A stretch of DNA of 64,000 bases from PALSA-1006 sp964532405. Lineage in GTDB: Bacteria > Pseudomonadota > Gammaproteobacteria > Burkholderiales > Gallionellaceae. Location of the stretch: the NCBI GenBank assembly GCA_964532405.1, contig CAZHIC010000006.1:1-64000 (forward strand), in the 5' to 3' direction. The position numbers and the translations under genes were made by a program. The notes beneath the pieces are model-generated. The model saw nothing but the letters and a program-made list of their open reading frames with translations. It had not been told where the DNA came from and ran no database searches. Positions 16,161 to 25,489 of this stretch are shown one piece after another (the stretch's first letter is position 1; each line of letters begins with the position of its first letter).

Positions 16161-16520
16161 TTAAGCCTGTTGTTTAAGCAGCAAGCCCTGCTGAATGTCG
16201 CCGATTGCTTTGGCAATGGCAATCGCCTCTTTTGACGGGAATTGCTTGATAACTTCACCCGTCTTGGAATCCATGACACTGACGACCGTTTGTTGCGTAT
16301 CCGGGTCGACGGCGAAAGCAAGGTTAGAGTTATTTGCTTTCATGGATTGATTCAACTCTCTCACGGCACTTTCCAATTCCGCCACACTCGGCTTACGCGT
16401 TTCGGCTATGGGCTGTTTGGCCGGGGCGGGCTCGCTTTTCGGGGCGGCAACCGCCGTAACACCGCCTTCGTTAGCGAACCACGTCGAACTTACTACACTG
16501 GTTATATTTTGAATTAGCAT
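16161..16520 (-). CDS. flaG: FlaG family protein
   Basis: A 119-residue FlaG-type protein, a family that influences filament length and usually lies between flagellin and fliD, as here. The conserved C-terminal half is present: LAFAVDPDTQQTVVSVMD and KTGEVIKQFPSKEAIAI. Start 16520 is chosen for AGGAG ~7 nt upstream; an extension to 16544 would overlap a hairpin. Confidence 0.85.
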   Translation of the reverse strand: MLIQNITSVVSSTWFANEGGVTAVAAPKSEPAPAKQPIAETRKPSVAELESAVRELNQSMKANNSNLAFAVDPDTQQTVVSVMDSKTGEVIKQFPSKEAIAIAKAIGDIQQGLLLKQQA

Positions 16521-16543
16521 TTTATGCTCCTTTTTTTGGCGCA

Positions 16544-16571
16544 CTCGGCCGACAATTGGATATCGGCCGAG
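16544..16571. other. Perfect hairpin between flagellin and flaG
   Basis: CTCGGCCGA (16544-16552) and TCGGCCGAG (16563-16571) form a 9-bp stem with a 10-nt loop. No U-run follows on the minus strand, so it may stabilise the flagellin mRNA or reduce read-through to flaG rather than end transcription outright. Confidence 0.6.
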
Positions 16572-16593
16572 TAATCATGCTACTACGCTAGCC

Positions 16594-17406
16594 TTAACGC
16601 AACAGGGTCAACACGGTGTTGGGCGATTGGTTCGCCTGGGCCAACATCGCCGTACCGGCTTGTTGCAGGATCTGGGCGCGGGTCAACGAAGCGGTTTCCG
16701 CAGCGTAGTCGGTGTCCATGATGCGGCTGCGCGCTGCGGTTTGGTTTTCTGCCGCGATCTGCAAGTTGGAAATGACCGACTCGAAGCGGGACTGCACCGA
16801 ACCGTAGGTGGCACGCGCCGACGCGACAGAGGCGATGTCCACATCCAGCTTGGCGATCTCGGCCTGGGAGGACTGCGATGTGTCGCCCAGCGTGGTCGAG
16901 GTCGGCGCGATTGCCGCCGCAGTCGAGACCGTGATGTCGTCGACACCCGCTACGCTATTCGCGCCAATTTGGAACACTTGGCTGACGCTTTGCGACAGCA
17001 GTGCAATGCCGTTGAACGAAGTGCCCGCGATAATACGTGCGTTTTCCGCGTTGAGCTGGGTGAACTCGGCGTTGATCGAGCCCACGTCACCATTTGATGT
17101 GGCGTTGGCGCCCTGTACGGCCAACTCGCGCATACGCGCCATGTTGTTCTGGATCGCACCCAACGCGCCTTCAGCCGTTTGTGCGAGAGAGATGCCGTCG
17201 CTGGCGTTACGCACCGCTTGGTTCAAACCGCGAATCTGGCTTTCCATCCGGGAAGCGATCGCTAAACCAGCCGCATCGTCTTTGGCGCTGTTCACGCGCA
17301 AGCCGGAAGACAGGCGTTGCAAAGAGGTGTGCAGTGCGCTTTGAGAACCGTTCAAGTTGCGTTGAGCGTTCAGCGAAGCGAGGTTGGTATTGATATATGA
17401 GGCCAT
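16594..17406 (-). CDS. fliC: Flagellin
   Basis: A 270-residue filament subunit. The N-terminal D0/D1 region (SLNAQRNLNGSQSAL, LSSGLRVNSAKDDAAGLAIA) and the C-terminal D0/D1 (SRIMDTDYAAETASLTRAQI, then LAQANQSPNTVLTLLR) are intact. The central D2/D3 region is very short, so this is a minimal flagellin. Ser/Thr in the middle could be glycosylated, and the three downstream modification genes suggest heavy modification. Transcribed from the sigma-28 promoter at 17502-17528 with a leader of about 90 nt. Confidence 0.95.
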   Translation of the reverse strand: MASYINTNLASLNAQRNLNGSQSALHTSLQRLSSGLRVNSAKDDAAGLAIASRMESQIRGLNQAVRNASDGISLAQTAEGALGAIQNNMARMRELAVQGANATSNGDVGSINAEFTQLNAENARIIAGTSFNGIALLSQSVSQVFQIGANSVAGVDDITVSTAAAIAPTSTTLGDTSQSSQAEIAKLDVDIASVASARATYGSVQSRFESVISNLQIAAENQTAARSRIMDTDYAAETASLTRAQILQQAGTAMLAQANQSPNTVLTLLR

Positions 17407-17501
17407 TTTAATTCTCCTTGTGACTCGATTTGCACATCCGGCTTTTGCCGTTTACTGCGGTTCGCCCTTTTTGTCGGGCACTTCAACCGCCGTTAGTCCA
17501 G

Positions 17502-17528
17502 TTATCGGAGTTTTTGGAGAAAACTTTA
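17502..17528 (-). promoter_or_regulatory. Sigma-28 (FliA) promoter of flagellin
   Basis: On the minus strand: TAAAGTTT (17521-17528), 11 bases, then TCCGATAA (17502-17509). Only one base departs from the consensus TAAAGTTT-N11-GCCGATAA. The distance to the flagellin ATG leaves a leader of about 90 nt. Confidence 0.9.
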
Positions 17529-17559
17529 GTATTGGTTAAGAATTTATAGCGCGCTTATA

Positions 17560-19254
17560 TTATTCCGCCGCAACAACACGGTTCTTGCCGGTCTTCTTGG
17601 CGATGTACATAGCTTTGTCGGCACGCCCCACCAGATCTTCCTGATCTTCTTCGCTATCGCGCAAAGCAACGCCCGCACTGAACGTGACAAGGATGCGCTC
17701 ATTGTTATTCAGGAAGAATTTCTTGGTGAGTTCACGCTGCAAACGCTCGACTGCCTCCAGTCCTTCTTTCAATGGAGTATCCGGCAGGATGATGACAAAC
17801 TCTTCTCCGCCGTAGCGTGCCACTGTATCGGCAGGGCGCAACGATTCTTTAATCACATGGGCAAGATGGATCAGTGCCTGATCTCCTGCCTGATGACCGA
17901 GAGTGTCGTTCAATTTTTTGAAGTTATCGATATCGAGCAGCGCAACACACATCGGCGATTGACTACGGTTGGCGCGAGTCAATTCACGTTCAAAGGTCTC
18001 GTCCATACCGCGACGGTTGAGAACTCCGGTGAGCTGATCTTCATGGACGAGCCCGCTGACCTGCTCCAGTTCCTGCTCCAACTGACGGATGCGCGACTCG
18101 GCCTCATCCGCTTGTTTGCGGGCAAAAACCAAATCCTGATGCGAACGTAAGGCGCTGTCCTGGATGATGCGCGTGTCGTGCATGATGTCTTCCAATATGT
18201 GCCCCAAGTCCGCCAGGTTGCTCGCGCCGCCAATTTTTTGGCCGTAGCCCTCGATCTTGGTGTGATATTGGCCGGTACTTTCGCTCAAGTCGCCGAGGCG
18301 GTCGATGAAAGTAGTCATGAGTCCTTTTAACGTGGATTTAGCGTCACTTAAGCTTTTTTGCAACAGACCCTGCTTGATAATCGCGTCGCGCAAATTGCGT
18401 TCAGCATCGGCAATGACACGCTTGTCGATGGGATTGGCGATAATCTCTTGCAGAGTGACAATCTGACCGTGCAGCCACTGGTCATCCGCAACCAGCTCGC
18501 CCACGTTTTCCACCAGGAGGCGCAACAAGCGCGCCAAACCCTCTTGAATCTTGGTTTTGTCGCCACCGCGCAATTCCAATTTGAGCCAGAAATGGCGCAA
18601 TTTACTGGCGAGTTCGTAGATATGATTGTTGTCGGTCGCACGTACTTGCTGAGCAAGTGCCTTGATTTCTTCGCTCAACTCGGGCTGGGCTGTCAGGGAG
18701 TTTTCCAGTGTCTGCGCCAACAATTCGCGCAATTGCGAAATGAGCTCTTGATGCCCGATTGCACCGTCCTTGTTGCCAGTTTTTTGCGCTGCACTCACCG
18801 GAGCAGGGGAGCTGCCTGCTTTTGTTATAGCAGCGGGTGCGGCAGGGCTGGCCGTCGATAATGGAGGCGGCGGAGGGGGCATATCCATGCTCGCGGTGGG
18901 CGCGGTTGACCATGAACGCAGCAGCCCCTGCAACTTGCCGAATAGCTCATCCGGTTTGGCGGCAAAACGGTTGAGTACCGTTTCCAAGCCGTCCTTTTTA
19001 CGCGTGATGGTAATGCCTTTGTGTGGCGTTTCCAGCTGGCGCAATAAATCTTGTATGAGGTCAGACCATGCGAGTTCAAGCTGCGGCGTGCCAGTATCCG
19101 CAGCCGGTGCGCTGGTTGCCGCCGCAGCTGTCTGGGAACCGGCAATTTCCTGGAACACCTTGGTGTAATTTTCCGGAGTGGGCGCGAGTTTGCGCGACGA
19201 CAAGACAATAAGTGTCTCGCGCGCAGCCTCAGAAGGATTGATATGTTTTTTCAT
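17560..19254 (-). CDS. Diguanylate cyclase with long helical N-terminus
   Basis: A 564-residue soluble protein. The C-terminal GGDEF domain (~395-560) has LLDIDNFKKLNDTLGHQAGD and the active-site RYGGEEFVIILPD. The allosteric I-site RPAD sits five residues before GGEEF, so both catalysis of c-di-GMP synthesis and product inhibition are expected. Residues ~1-390 are helical with a Pro/Ala-rich linker (~95-125) and a coiled coil just before GGDEF. No transmembrane segment is visible. Start 19254 (MKKHINPSEAARET) is preferred over an upstream in-frame extension. It lies between flagellin and a NarL-type regulator, a setting that suits control of motility. Confidence 0.9.
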   Translation of the reverse strand: MKKHINPSEAARETLIVLSSRKLAPTPENYTKVFQEIAGSQTAAAATSAPAADTGTPQLELAWSDLIQDLLRQLETPHKGITITRKKDGLETVLNRFAAKPDELFGKLQGLLRSWSTAPTASMDMPPPPPPLSTASPAAPAAITKAGSSPAPVSAAQKTGNKDGAIGHQELISQLRELLAQTLENSLTAQPELSEEIKALAQQVRATDNNHIYELASKLRHFWLKLELRGGDKTKIQEGLARLLRLLVENVGELVADDQWLHGQIVTLQEIIANPIDKRVIADAERNLRDAIIKQGLLQKSLSDAKSTLKGLMTTFIDRLGDLSESTGQYHTKIEGYGQKIGGASNLADLGHILEDIMHDTRIIQDSALRSHQDLVFARKQADEAESRIRQLEQELEQVSGLVHEDQLTGVLNRRGMDETFERELTRANRSQSPMCVALLDIDNFKKLNDTLGHQAGDQALIHLAHVIKESLRPADTVARYGGEEFVIILPDTPLKEGLEAVERLQRELTKKFFLNNNERILVTFSAGVALRDSEEDQEDLVGRADKAMYIAKKTGKNRVVAAE

Positions 19255-19363
19255 AGTGTCGATGGCGTGACGCTGTTTAACATGGCACTTATTATCGGAG
19301 ATACGCCGCACTGCAAAGTTGCAAATAGAGGCGCTTTCCGGCCTTTATTTGCAAAGTGGGCGG

Positions 19364-19996
19364 CTATTCGATCAGGTGATTGCTGATGGCGTAGTGGATC
19401 GCTTCAGCGTTGGTCTTCAGATTCATTTTTTCCAGCAAACGTGCGCGGTACACGCTCACCGTCTTGGCGCTGAGCGACATGATCTTGGCCATTTCGCTCA
19501 GTTTTTTGCCGGAAGCCATCAGGCAGAGTGTTTGATATTCGCGATCCGAAAGAGCCTGATGACGCAACTCCTGATAGCCCTGAGAGAGCCCGTTGGCCAG
19601 TTGTTCCGCCAGTTCGCCGCTGATGTATTTCTTGCCGCTGGCGACAGTGCGGATGGCGGTAACCAATTGCGAGGGCGCACTTTGCTTGTTGAGATACCCC
19701 GCCGCACCGGCCTTCATGGAACGCACCGCGTATTGATCTTCCGCGTGCATGCTCAACATCAATACCGGCACGTCCGGGTTGTTGAGCTTGAGTTGTTTGA
19801 GCACATCGATGCCGTTCTTGTCCGGCAGGCTGATGTCCAGCAAGACCATGTCAAAGGGCGACTTTTGCGCCATCTGTATGGCTTGTGCGCCGGTTTCAGC
19901 CTCGCCGGTGACGCGCATGTCGGCAGTATCATCCAGAATCTGTTTCAATCCTTTACGAATGAGCGTGTGATCATCGGCTATCAGCACATTTATCAT
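19364..19996 (-). CDS. NarL/FixJ-family response regulator (UvrY/GacA-like)
   Basis: A 210-residue regulator: receiver domain (phospho-acceptor D54 in VLLDISLPDKNG; acidic pair DD at 8-9; conserved K near GYLNKQS) and a LuxR-type HTH (LSDREYQTLCLMASGKKLSEMA, shown here only to LSDREYQTLCLMASGK). The histidine kinase at 20134-21258 is upstream on the same strand and is its probable partner. The GacA-like layout suggests control of motility or surface life, an inference. A palindromic repeat lies in the gap between the two genes. Confidence 0.88.
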   Translation of the reverse strand: MINVLIADDHTLIRKGLKQILDDTADMRVTGEAETGAQAIQMAQKSPFDMVLLDISLPDKNGIDVLKQLKLNNPDVPVLMLSMHAEDQYAVRSMKAGAAGYLNKQSAPSQLVTAIRTVASGKKYISGELAEQLANGLSQGYQELRHQALSDREYQTLCLMASGKKLSEMAKIMSLSAKTVSVYRARLLEKMNLKTNAEAIHYAISNHLIE

Positions 19997-20039
19997 CGTT
20001 AAACTTCCTTGCGCATGAGTTGGAGGAAAACAAAAGCCG

Positions 20040-20100
20040 CGAAGCGATTCGTTTGCTTCCTCGCCCGCTCGCGGGAGAGGATTGAGGAGAGGGAAACGGG
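20040..20100 (-). repeat. Palindromic element family 1, intergenic copy
   Basis: On the minus strand it reads CCCTCTCCTCAATCC, TCTCCCGCGAGCGGGCGAG, then GCAAACGAATCGCTTCGC. It lies between the histidine kinase and the response regulator, so it would sit in their shared mRNA. Confidence 0.88.
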
Positions 20101-20133
20101 CATCGCGGACTTCATATCAAAAATGTATGACCG

Positions 20134-21258
20134 TTAAAACAGAGGTTGCTGCGGAGGGGCTAGTGTATCACTTGGCATCACATCCACCGGAACATGCGGA
20201 ACGTTAACCGACACGGTCGTGCCTTGCCCGGGCGCGCTAGTGAAACTGACTTGTCCGCCAAAGTGCGCCACCCGTTCCTGAATGCCGCGCAGACCGAACG
20301 ATCTGGGCTTGAGGCGCGCATCGTGGCTAAATCCGCGCCCGTTGTCGCTGATGGTCAACTCGATATTCTGCGGGCTGTTCTGGATGAGTATTCTCACTTC
20401 GCTGGCCTGCGCATGCTTCATGATATTGGTCAGCGACTCCTGAAAAATACGGAATATGGCGATGGAAACATCGGGATGAAGATCAAGTTCCATTTCCTCA
20501 TCGTTATGCGTGAGCAGGCATTTGATGCCGGTACGCTGCTCAAATTCGCAGGCCTCCATTTCGATGGCGGCGACGATGCCAAAGCTGTCGAGATAGCCCG
20601 GGCGCAGACTGTGCGCCAGATTGCGCGCGGCAGTCATGGCCTTGTCCACCAGATTTTCGATGGTGGTAGCTTTGTCAGTGAGTATTTTTTTGGTCTTGGG
20701 CAGACGCTCTTTCATCCAGGCCAAGTCCATCTTGATGGCGGTGAGCAGACCGCCGATCTCATCGTGAACCTCGCGTGCGATGCGCAGACGTTCCTGCTCC
20801 TTGGCGTCTTGAATATGCGAGGAGAATTCGCGCAATTGTTGCTGGGAACGCACCAGTTCAAGTTCGTCCAGCTTGGTCTGGGTCACGTTGACCACCAGAC
20901 CTTCCCACTCCACCTTACCGTCGGGGCGAGCCTGCGGGGACGAACCCAGCGTCAACCACTTCAGCTCGCCGTCAGCCAAGACGACGCGGCCTTCCCAGCT
21001 CCAGAAAGCGAGATTCTGCGCAGAAAGACGCATGCTCTCGATGAAAGCGGGGCTGTCCTCCGGATGGATCAAACTCAGGAACAGATTGATGTCCGCTGCA
21101 AGATCAGCAGGGGCAATGCCGAGCAGCGCCTGACTACCGTCACCAATATAAGAGAAAGAAAAGGAATTGTTCCGGTCAAGCACCAACTGAAACGCCATAC
21201 ACGGAAGGTTGGCGATGAAGTTGTCTAAACGTAAATGTTTCGGCGGGGTCTCGGCCAC
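20134..21258 (-). CDS. PAS-domain NarX-type histidine kinase
   Basis: A 374-residue cytoplasmic sensor kinase. A PAS domain covers ~15-130 (FSYIGDGSQALLGI, IHPEDSPAFIESM). A HisKA_3 dimerisation domain follows with H165 in REVHDEIGGLLTAIKMDL. The ATPase domain has the N-box (SLTNIMKHAQASEV) and G-box (ISDNGRGFS, GLRGIQERV). It starts with GTG at 21258. No membrane segment is visible, so the PAS domain probably senses an internal signal. It pairs with the NarL-type regulator downstream. Confidence 0.88.
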   Translation of the reverse strand: MAETPPKHLRLDNFIANLPCMAFQLVLDRNNSFSFSYIGDGSQALLGIAPADLAADINLFLSLIHPEDSPAFIESMRLSAQNLAFWSWEGRVVLADGELKWLTLGSSPQARPDGKVEWEGLVVNVTQTKLDELELVRSQQQLREFSSHIQDAKEQERLRIAREVHDEIGGLLTAIKMDLAWMKERLPKTKKILTDKATTIENLVDKAMTAARNLAHSLRPGYLDSFGIVAAIEMEACEFEQRTGIKCLLTHNDEEMELDLHPDVSIAIFRIFQESLTNIMKHAQASEVRILIQNSPQNIELTISDNGRGFSHDARLKPRSFGLRGIQERVAHFGGQVSFTSAPGQGTTVSVNVPHVPVDVMPSDTLAPPQQPLF

Positions 21259-21461
21259 GGTCAGGAGTTATAGGCTGCGGTTATCAATACGTTAAGTTGC
21301 ATATAGCTGAGGTTACTACAGACAAGTAGTTTTGGGCAATTCCGAATGCAAAAGCGCCATCTTCCACACGCGCCCATATAGACAGATATGACGCCAAGGT
21401 GGCATTTACTACCCCCGCATGAGAAAATTCAAACCAATAAGCCCATGCGCGTTACACATTC

Positions 21462-22109
21462 ATGAAATCAAAAGCATTCGACAGAAGTGAACACGTTTAC
21501 AAAAACGACGCTTTTGCCGAGCTCGTCAAAGATGCCATCCGATTTTTTAACGGCACCCCCGTACATGCACTGCCCCCGCCTGAGTCCTTCCTTGGCACCG
21601 GGGTTTACGCCATCTATTACACAGGCAAAAATCCTGCATACAAAAAATATGCGGAGCTGAACCGTCTGTCTTACAGCTACCCGATATACGTCGGCAAAGC
21701 AGTGCCAAAGGGCTGGCGCCAAGCGCGGACTTCCGATAACAAGCTCGATCAATCCAAAGAACTCATCAGCCGTCTGCGGGAACACAGCAGGAGTATCGGC
21801 ATTGCTCAAGGATTAGAGCCTCAAGACTTTAGCTGCCGGTTTGTTATCTTTGAGGACGCCAACTCGGACATGATTAGCACCATCGAAGCTGCACTGATCA
21901 AATTGAATATACCGCTCTGGAATACTGCCGTGGATGGCTTTGGCAACCACGATCCAGGCAGCGGGCGTTACGAGCAAGCAAAATCAGGTTGGGACGTGAT
22001 TCATCCGGGCCAAACTTGGGCAGAAAAATGCAACGGCACTCATGCCGAGAATAGCGACATCCTTGCCAAAATCAATAATCACTTCAAGAATATCGGACTC
22101 GCACCATGA
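21462..22109 (+). CDS. Type II restriction endonuclease, Eco29kI-like (GIY-YIG)
   Basis: A 215-residue GIY-YIG nuclease. GVYAIYYTGK and YPIYVGKAVPKGW are the two GIY-YIG strands. Residues Y49, Y76, R104, H108, E142 and N154 fall at the positions I recall for the catalytic residues of R.Eco29kI, which cuts CCGCGG, and the length matches. It overlaps the following C5 methyltransferase gene by ATGA, the standard layout of a restriction-modification pair. CCGCGG as the target is an inference from that family. Confidence 0.9.
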   Translation: MKSKAFDRSEHVYKNDAFAELVKDAIRFFNGTPVHALPPPESFLGTGVYAIYYTGKNPAYKKYAELNRLSYSYPIYVGKAVPKGWRQARTSDNKLDQSKELISRLREHSRSIGIAQGLEPQDFSCRFVIFEDANSDMISTIEAALIKLNIPLWNTAVDGFGNHDPGSGRYEQAKSGWDVIHPGQTWAEKCNGTHAENSDILAKINNHFKNIGLAP

Positions 22110-23284
22110 AGTCGCTAGAGATATTTTCCGGAGCGGGTGGATTGGCCAAGGGGCTGGAGCTTGCCGGATTCCAGCATTCCGCATTTGTGGAATTTAATAA
22201 ACACGCCTGCGCATCACTTTCTGAAAATTTTGATGCTGAAAAAGTTTTCTTTGGCGACATTAAAGATTTCGATCTTAATGCCGTAGGCAATGTAGATGTC
22301 GTGGCAGGCGGCCCACCTTGCCAGCCTTTTTCATTGGGCGGCAAACATGGCACGGATCAAGATAGCCGCGATATGTTTCCCCATGCGATCCGGGCAATCG
22401 AACAACTCACCCCCAAAGCTTTTATATTCGAGAACGTCAAAGGCTTACTCAGACCATCCTTTGCGGATTACTTCGAATACATCATCTTGCGGCTAACCCA
22501 CCCCGGCTTTATCGCAAAGCCAGATGAGGATTGGAAAGATCATTTGGCCGACCTGCGCAGCATCGGCCAACTTTCCTATGCCGGAACAAAATACGACGTC
22601 TCGTTCAAGTTAATCAATGCCGCGAATTATGGCGTCCCCCAAACGCGGGAACGGGTTGTTATCGTCGGCACTAGAAGCGATCTCGGCGCGCAATGGTCGT
22701 TCCCCGCAGAGACTCATTCCGAAGATAGGTTGCTTTGGGAAATGTACGTTTCAGGTGAATATTGGAAACGTCACCAAGTTCCCAAATCAGAACGCGCACC
22801 GATCAGCGAGCCGCTGCAAGAAAAGGTTGCTCGCCTAAAAGAAAAGTATGGGATGTTTGAACCGGAGCAGCTGCCTTGGCGCACGGTCAGAGACGCGCTG
22901 CATGGCATCCCCGACCCGCAGAGCTCGCACGGCTTCGACGATCATGTTTTTCATGACGGCGCGCGCACCTATCCCGGCCACACAGGCAGCGACATTGACT
23001 GGCCTGCGAAAACCATCAAAGCCGGAGGTCACGGCGTTCCCGGCGGAGAAAACATGATCCGCTACCCGGACGGCAGCGTCCGCTATTTCACAGTATGCGA
23101 AGCAAAACGAATCCAGACATTTCCCGATAACTTCGTCATCAAAGGCGCATGGGACGAAGCGATGCGCCAGATAGGGAATGCGGTTCCGGTGTTGCTGGGA
23201 GAGACGATAGGTCGCGAGCTGGCGAACAGGCTGGGGGCGCGTAACGATTTTGTTGATGCAAGACAGGTGTATCGGGCAAGGTAA
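22106..23284 (+). CDS. DNA (cytosine-5) methyltransferase, cognate of the Eco29kI-like enzyme
   Basis: A 392-residue m5C methyltransferase protecting host DNA from the overlapping upstream endonuclease. Motif I is LEIFSGAGGLAKGLEL, motif IV GGPPCQPFSLGG with the catalytic Cys, motif VI FENVKGLL, motif VIII PQTRERVVIVG and motif X IGNAVPVLLGE. The target-recognition region lies between motifs VIII and X. Translational coupling with the nuclease (ATGA overlap) would put the methyltransferase second, so the timing of protection on entry to a new host is a point of interest. Confidence 0.93.
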   Translation: MKSLEIFSGAGGLAKGLELAGFQHSAFVEFNKHACASLSENFDAEKVFFGDIKDFDLNAVGNVDVVAGGPPCQPFSLGGKHGTDQDSRDMFPHAIRAIEQLTPKAFIFENVKGLLRPSFADYFEYIILRLTHPGFIAKPDEDWKDHLADLRSIGQLSYAGTKYDVSFKLINAANYGVPQTRERVVIVGTRSDLGAQWSFPAETHSEDRLLWEMYVSGEYWKRHQVPKSERAPISEPLQEKVARLKEKYGMFEPEQLPWRTVRDALHGIPDPQSSHGFDDHVFHDGARTYPGHTGSDIDWPAKTIKAGGHGVPGGENMIRYPDGSVRYFTVCEAKRIQTFPDNFVIKGAWDEAMRQIGNAVPVLLGETIGRELANRLGARNDFVDARQVYRAR

Positions 23285-23314
23285 GCGAGATTAACCGCAG
23301 TTGTCGCTTGCGTT

Positions 23315-24592
23315 TTATAAATAGACAACACGTTGTTTTTTTCCTTGTGCGCGCTTCGCTGGTTTGGCCTGTTCCGCATAATAGGCATTGAGCGTCTTGA
23401 CCAGCGACTTGGCGATTTCCTCGGCGAGGTTGACCGGAACTGCATTGCCGATTTGCTTGTATTGCGAAGTCATGGAGCCTTCAAATATCCAATCGTCCGG
23501 GAAGGTCTGGATACGCGCGTACTCGCGCACAGTAAAAGGCCGAGTCTCATCCGGGTGGCAGCGCTCCGTTTGTTTTTGCGCCGGGGCGCAAGTTAACGTG
23601 AGGGAAGGCTCGTCCCATGATATGCGGCGCGCCATGCCGGTCTTGCCGCCGGAAAGATGGAAGCTCCCCTTCATATATTCCTTCTGAATTTCCAATGGCA
23701 ATTCGCGCCAATAGCCACCGGGAGGAATCATGGTCATGATTTCGCGTTTACGTTTTGGGTAAGCTTGCCCTGGAGAGACGGGGACATCACAGTTGAACAA
23801 CCGCCCTTTTTTGAGTGCATCGCGCAAGGTATAAAACTCCTTGTGTGGCTTCGGCCATTCGAAAGACAAACCAGCATCTTTCCTCAACCCAACTACAAGC
23901 AGGCGTTCGCGCTTTTGCGGCACGCGGTGAAAAATCGCCTTGTGCAGGCGGGGTGGCAAAACTTCATATCCCAGTTCTTCGAGTATGGAAACCATGCCCT
24001 GTATTGTGCGCCCCCCGTCGTGTGACAACAGCCCGCGCACATTTTCACCAACACAGATGAGTGGTTTTATTTCCTTCACCGCCCGCGCGAACTCATAAAA
24101 CATGGTGCCACGCGCATCTTCGAACCCCAGTTGCTTCCCGGCATAGCTGAATGCTTGGCACGGAAAGCCGCCAGTCAGTACATCAACATTGCCTTGTAGC
24201 GAGTGAAAATCCAGTGTCGCCACATCGCCTTCGATTACATTCCAGTGAGGGCGGTTCTTGCGCAAGGTGGCGCAAGCCTCACGGTTAATCTCGTTCAGTA
24301 GTACACAGTGCAGTCCCGCTTTTTCCATTCCCAATGCAAGCCCTCCTGCACCTGCAAACAATTCCGCGACAGTGTATGCGCCCTCTGGGGTGACCACGAC
24401 TTTCGGCGTTTCTTCATCAAACATGAAACCGATTTCCCCGAATTGCTTAAGATCGCAGGAGCGGTAAACGCGGTAGTTGTTGATGGGATGGCGAACAGAT
24501 TCGAGCTTGCCTGACTTATCCCAGCGTCGCAGTGTTTCCTTGGAAACTGACAAGATGTCGGCGACTTCTGATAAGGGAAAAAATTCTTTCAT
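23315..24592 (-). CDS. DNA (cytosine-5) methyltransferase with fused MerR-type HTH
   Basis: A 425-residue protein. Residues 1-60 form a MerR/excisionase-like winged helix (PLSEVADILSVSKETLRRWD, then NNYRVYRSCDLKQF). The m5C methyltransferase follows: motif I AELFAGAGGLALGME, motif IV GGFPCQAFSYAG, motif VI VGENVRGLL, motif VIII PQKRERLLVVG and motif X IGNAVPVNLAEE. Start 24592 is the first ATG before the HTH. It is divergent from a PmeII-like endonuclease gene, and a perfect inverted repeat lies 3 bp before its start. The fused HTH probably represses or balances both genes, as known for other methyltransferases with N-terminal HTH domains. Confidence 0.92.
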   Translation of the reverse strand: MKEFFPLSEVADILSVSKETLRRWDKSGKLESVRHPINNYRVYRSCDLKQFGEIGFMFDEETPKVVVTPEGAYTVAELFAGAGGLALGMEKAGLHCVLLNEINREACATLRKNRPHWNVIEGDVATLDFHSLQGNVDVLTGGFPCQAFSYAGKQLGFEDARGTMFYEFARAVKEIKPLICVGENVRGLLSHDGGRTIQGMVSILEELGYEVLPPRLHKAIFHRVPQKRERLLVVGLRKDAGLSFEWPKPHKEFYTLRDALKKGRLFNCDVPVSPGQAYPKRKREIMTMIPPGGYWRELPLEIQKEYMKGSFHLSGGKTGMARRISWDEPSLTLTCAPAQKQTERCHPDETRPFTVREYARIQTFPDDWIFEGSMTSQYKQIGNAVPVNLAEEIAKSLVKTLNAYYAEQAKPAKRAQGKKQRVVYL

Positions 24593-24594
24593 AA

Positions 24595-24628
24595 AATAAC
24601 CATGTGTAAGGTTGTGTGCGTGGTTATT
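24595..24628. promoter_or_regulatory. Candidate operator for the HTH-methyltransferase
   Basis: AATAACCA (24595-24602) and TGGTTATT (24621-24628) form a perfect 8-bp inverted repeat with an 18-bp spacer, 3 bp upstream of the methyltransferase ATG and in the region shared with the divergent nuclease gene. Spaced arms of this kind suit a dimeric MerR-type HTH. The role is inferred from placement. Confidence 0.5.
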
Positions 24629-24710
24629 GTATTTGAATGTGATAGCTTTGTGTTGGCAAATAAAGCGTGGAGAATATGCGGCGGCTACACGCATGAAAAT
24701 GGGGAAAGTG

Positions 24711-25433
24711 ATGACAAAAGCAGAACGTAAGCGCATCTTGGAGCAGGTCAAGGAATGGTTCCGTACCGTTATTATTACGAACCACTTGAAAAATACAAAG
24801 AAGCTTAACAAGCCTTCCAAATTAGACATCAACCCATTTCTTACGCCCTATTTGGCAACCTATTTGACCGGCGAGCTTACGCCGGAATCCGTTGCAAAAG
24901 TCCTGATATACCCCAGAGTGCTTGGAGCCTCAATCAATACCAGTTTTGGTATGAATATGCAGAAATTCATCAGCGATGTACTGAAGAATTCGTTTGGCTC
25001 CATGGTGAGCGGGATAGACATCGAGTTCGTAGATGCGCTGGATGGCAGGCGTAAATATTGCCAAGTGAAACTGGGTCCAAACACCATCAACAAAGATGAC
25101 GTGGAAACAATCCACAATCACTTTAAGGCCGCGCGCAACCTTGGACGCACCAACAACGTCAAGGTTGCGCAGGGTGATTTGGTGGTGGCAATACTGTATG
25201 GCGAGCCAGGCCAAGAGCGCGGTCATTACAAAAAATTGCGGGACGAATACGATTACCCTCTTTTCATCGGACAAGAATTTTGGCATCGCCTGACGGGCGA
25301 CGAAAATTTTTATGTGGAACTGCGGCAGGCTATTGCCGAAGTTGCCATCGAAGCGCGCGGTGCGACTTTACTGGGTGAAACCATACAGCAGCTTGCCGCA
25401 ACCCCGGACATCAGAAAGCTGGCAGGCCAATAG
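24711..25433 (+). CDS. Type II restriction endonuclease, PmeII-like
   Basis: A 240-residue protein I recognise, with moderate certainty, as the PmeII family of restriction enzymes. Family-like segments are VKEWFRTVIITNHLKNT at the start, INPFLTPYLATYLTG and VLIYPRVLGASINTSFG. The nuclease core is GIDIEFVDALDGRRKYCQVK, a PD-(D/E)xK-type site (D, then QxK). It is divergent from the HTH-fused m5C methyltransferase, which should be its partner. Start 24711 (MTKAERKRILE) follows a GGGGA; 24693 and 24699 are in-frame alternatives. Confidence 0.75.
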   Translation: MTKAERKRILEQVKEWFRTVIITNHLKNTKKLNKPSKLDINPFLTPYLATYLTGELTPESVAKVLIYPRVLGASINTSFGMNMQKFISDVLKNSFGSMVSGIDIEFVDALDGRRKYCQVKLGPNTINKDDVETIHNHFKAARNLGRTNNVKVAQGDLVVAILYGEPGQERGHYKKLRDEYDYPLFIGQEFWHRLTGDENFYVELRQAIAEVAIEARGATLLGETIQQLAATPDIRKLAGQ

Positions 25434-25489
25434 ACGCAGGCCTTGTAACCAGATTGGATGGCTCCCCGGTTAATCCCTAACTTCCAGAC

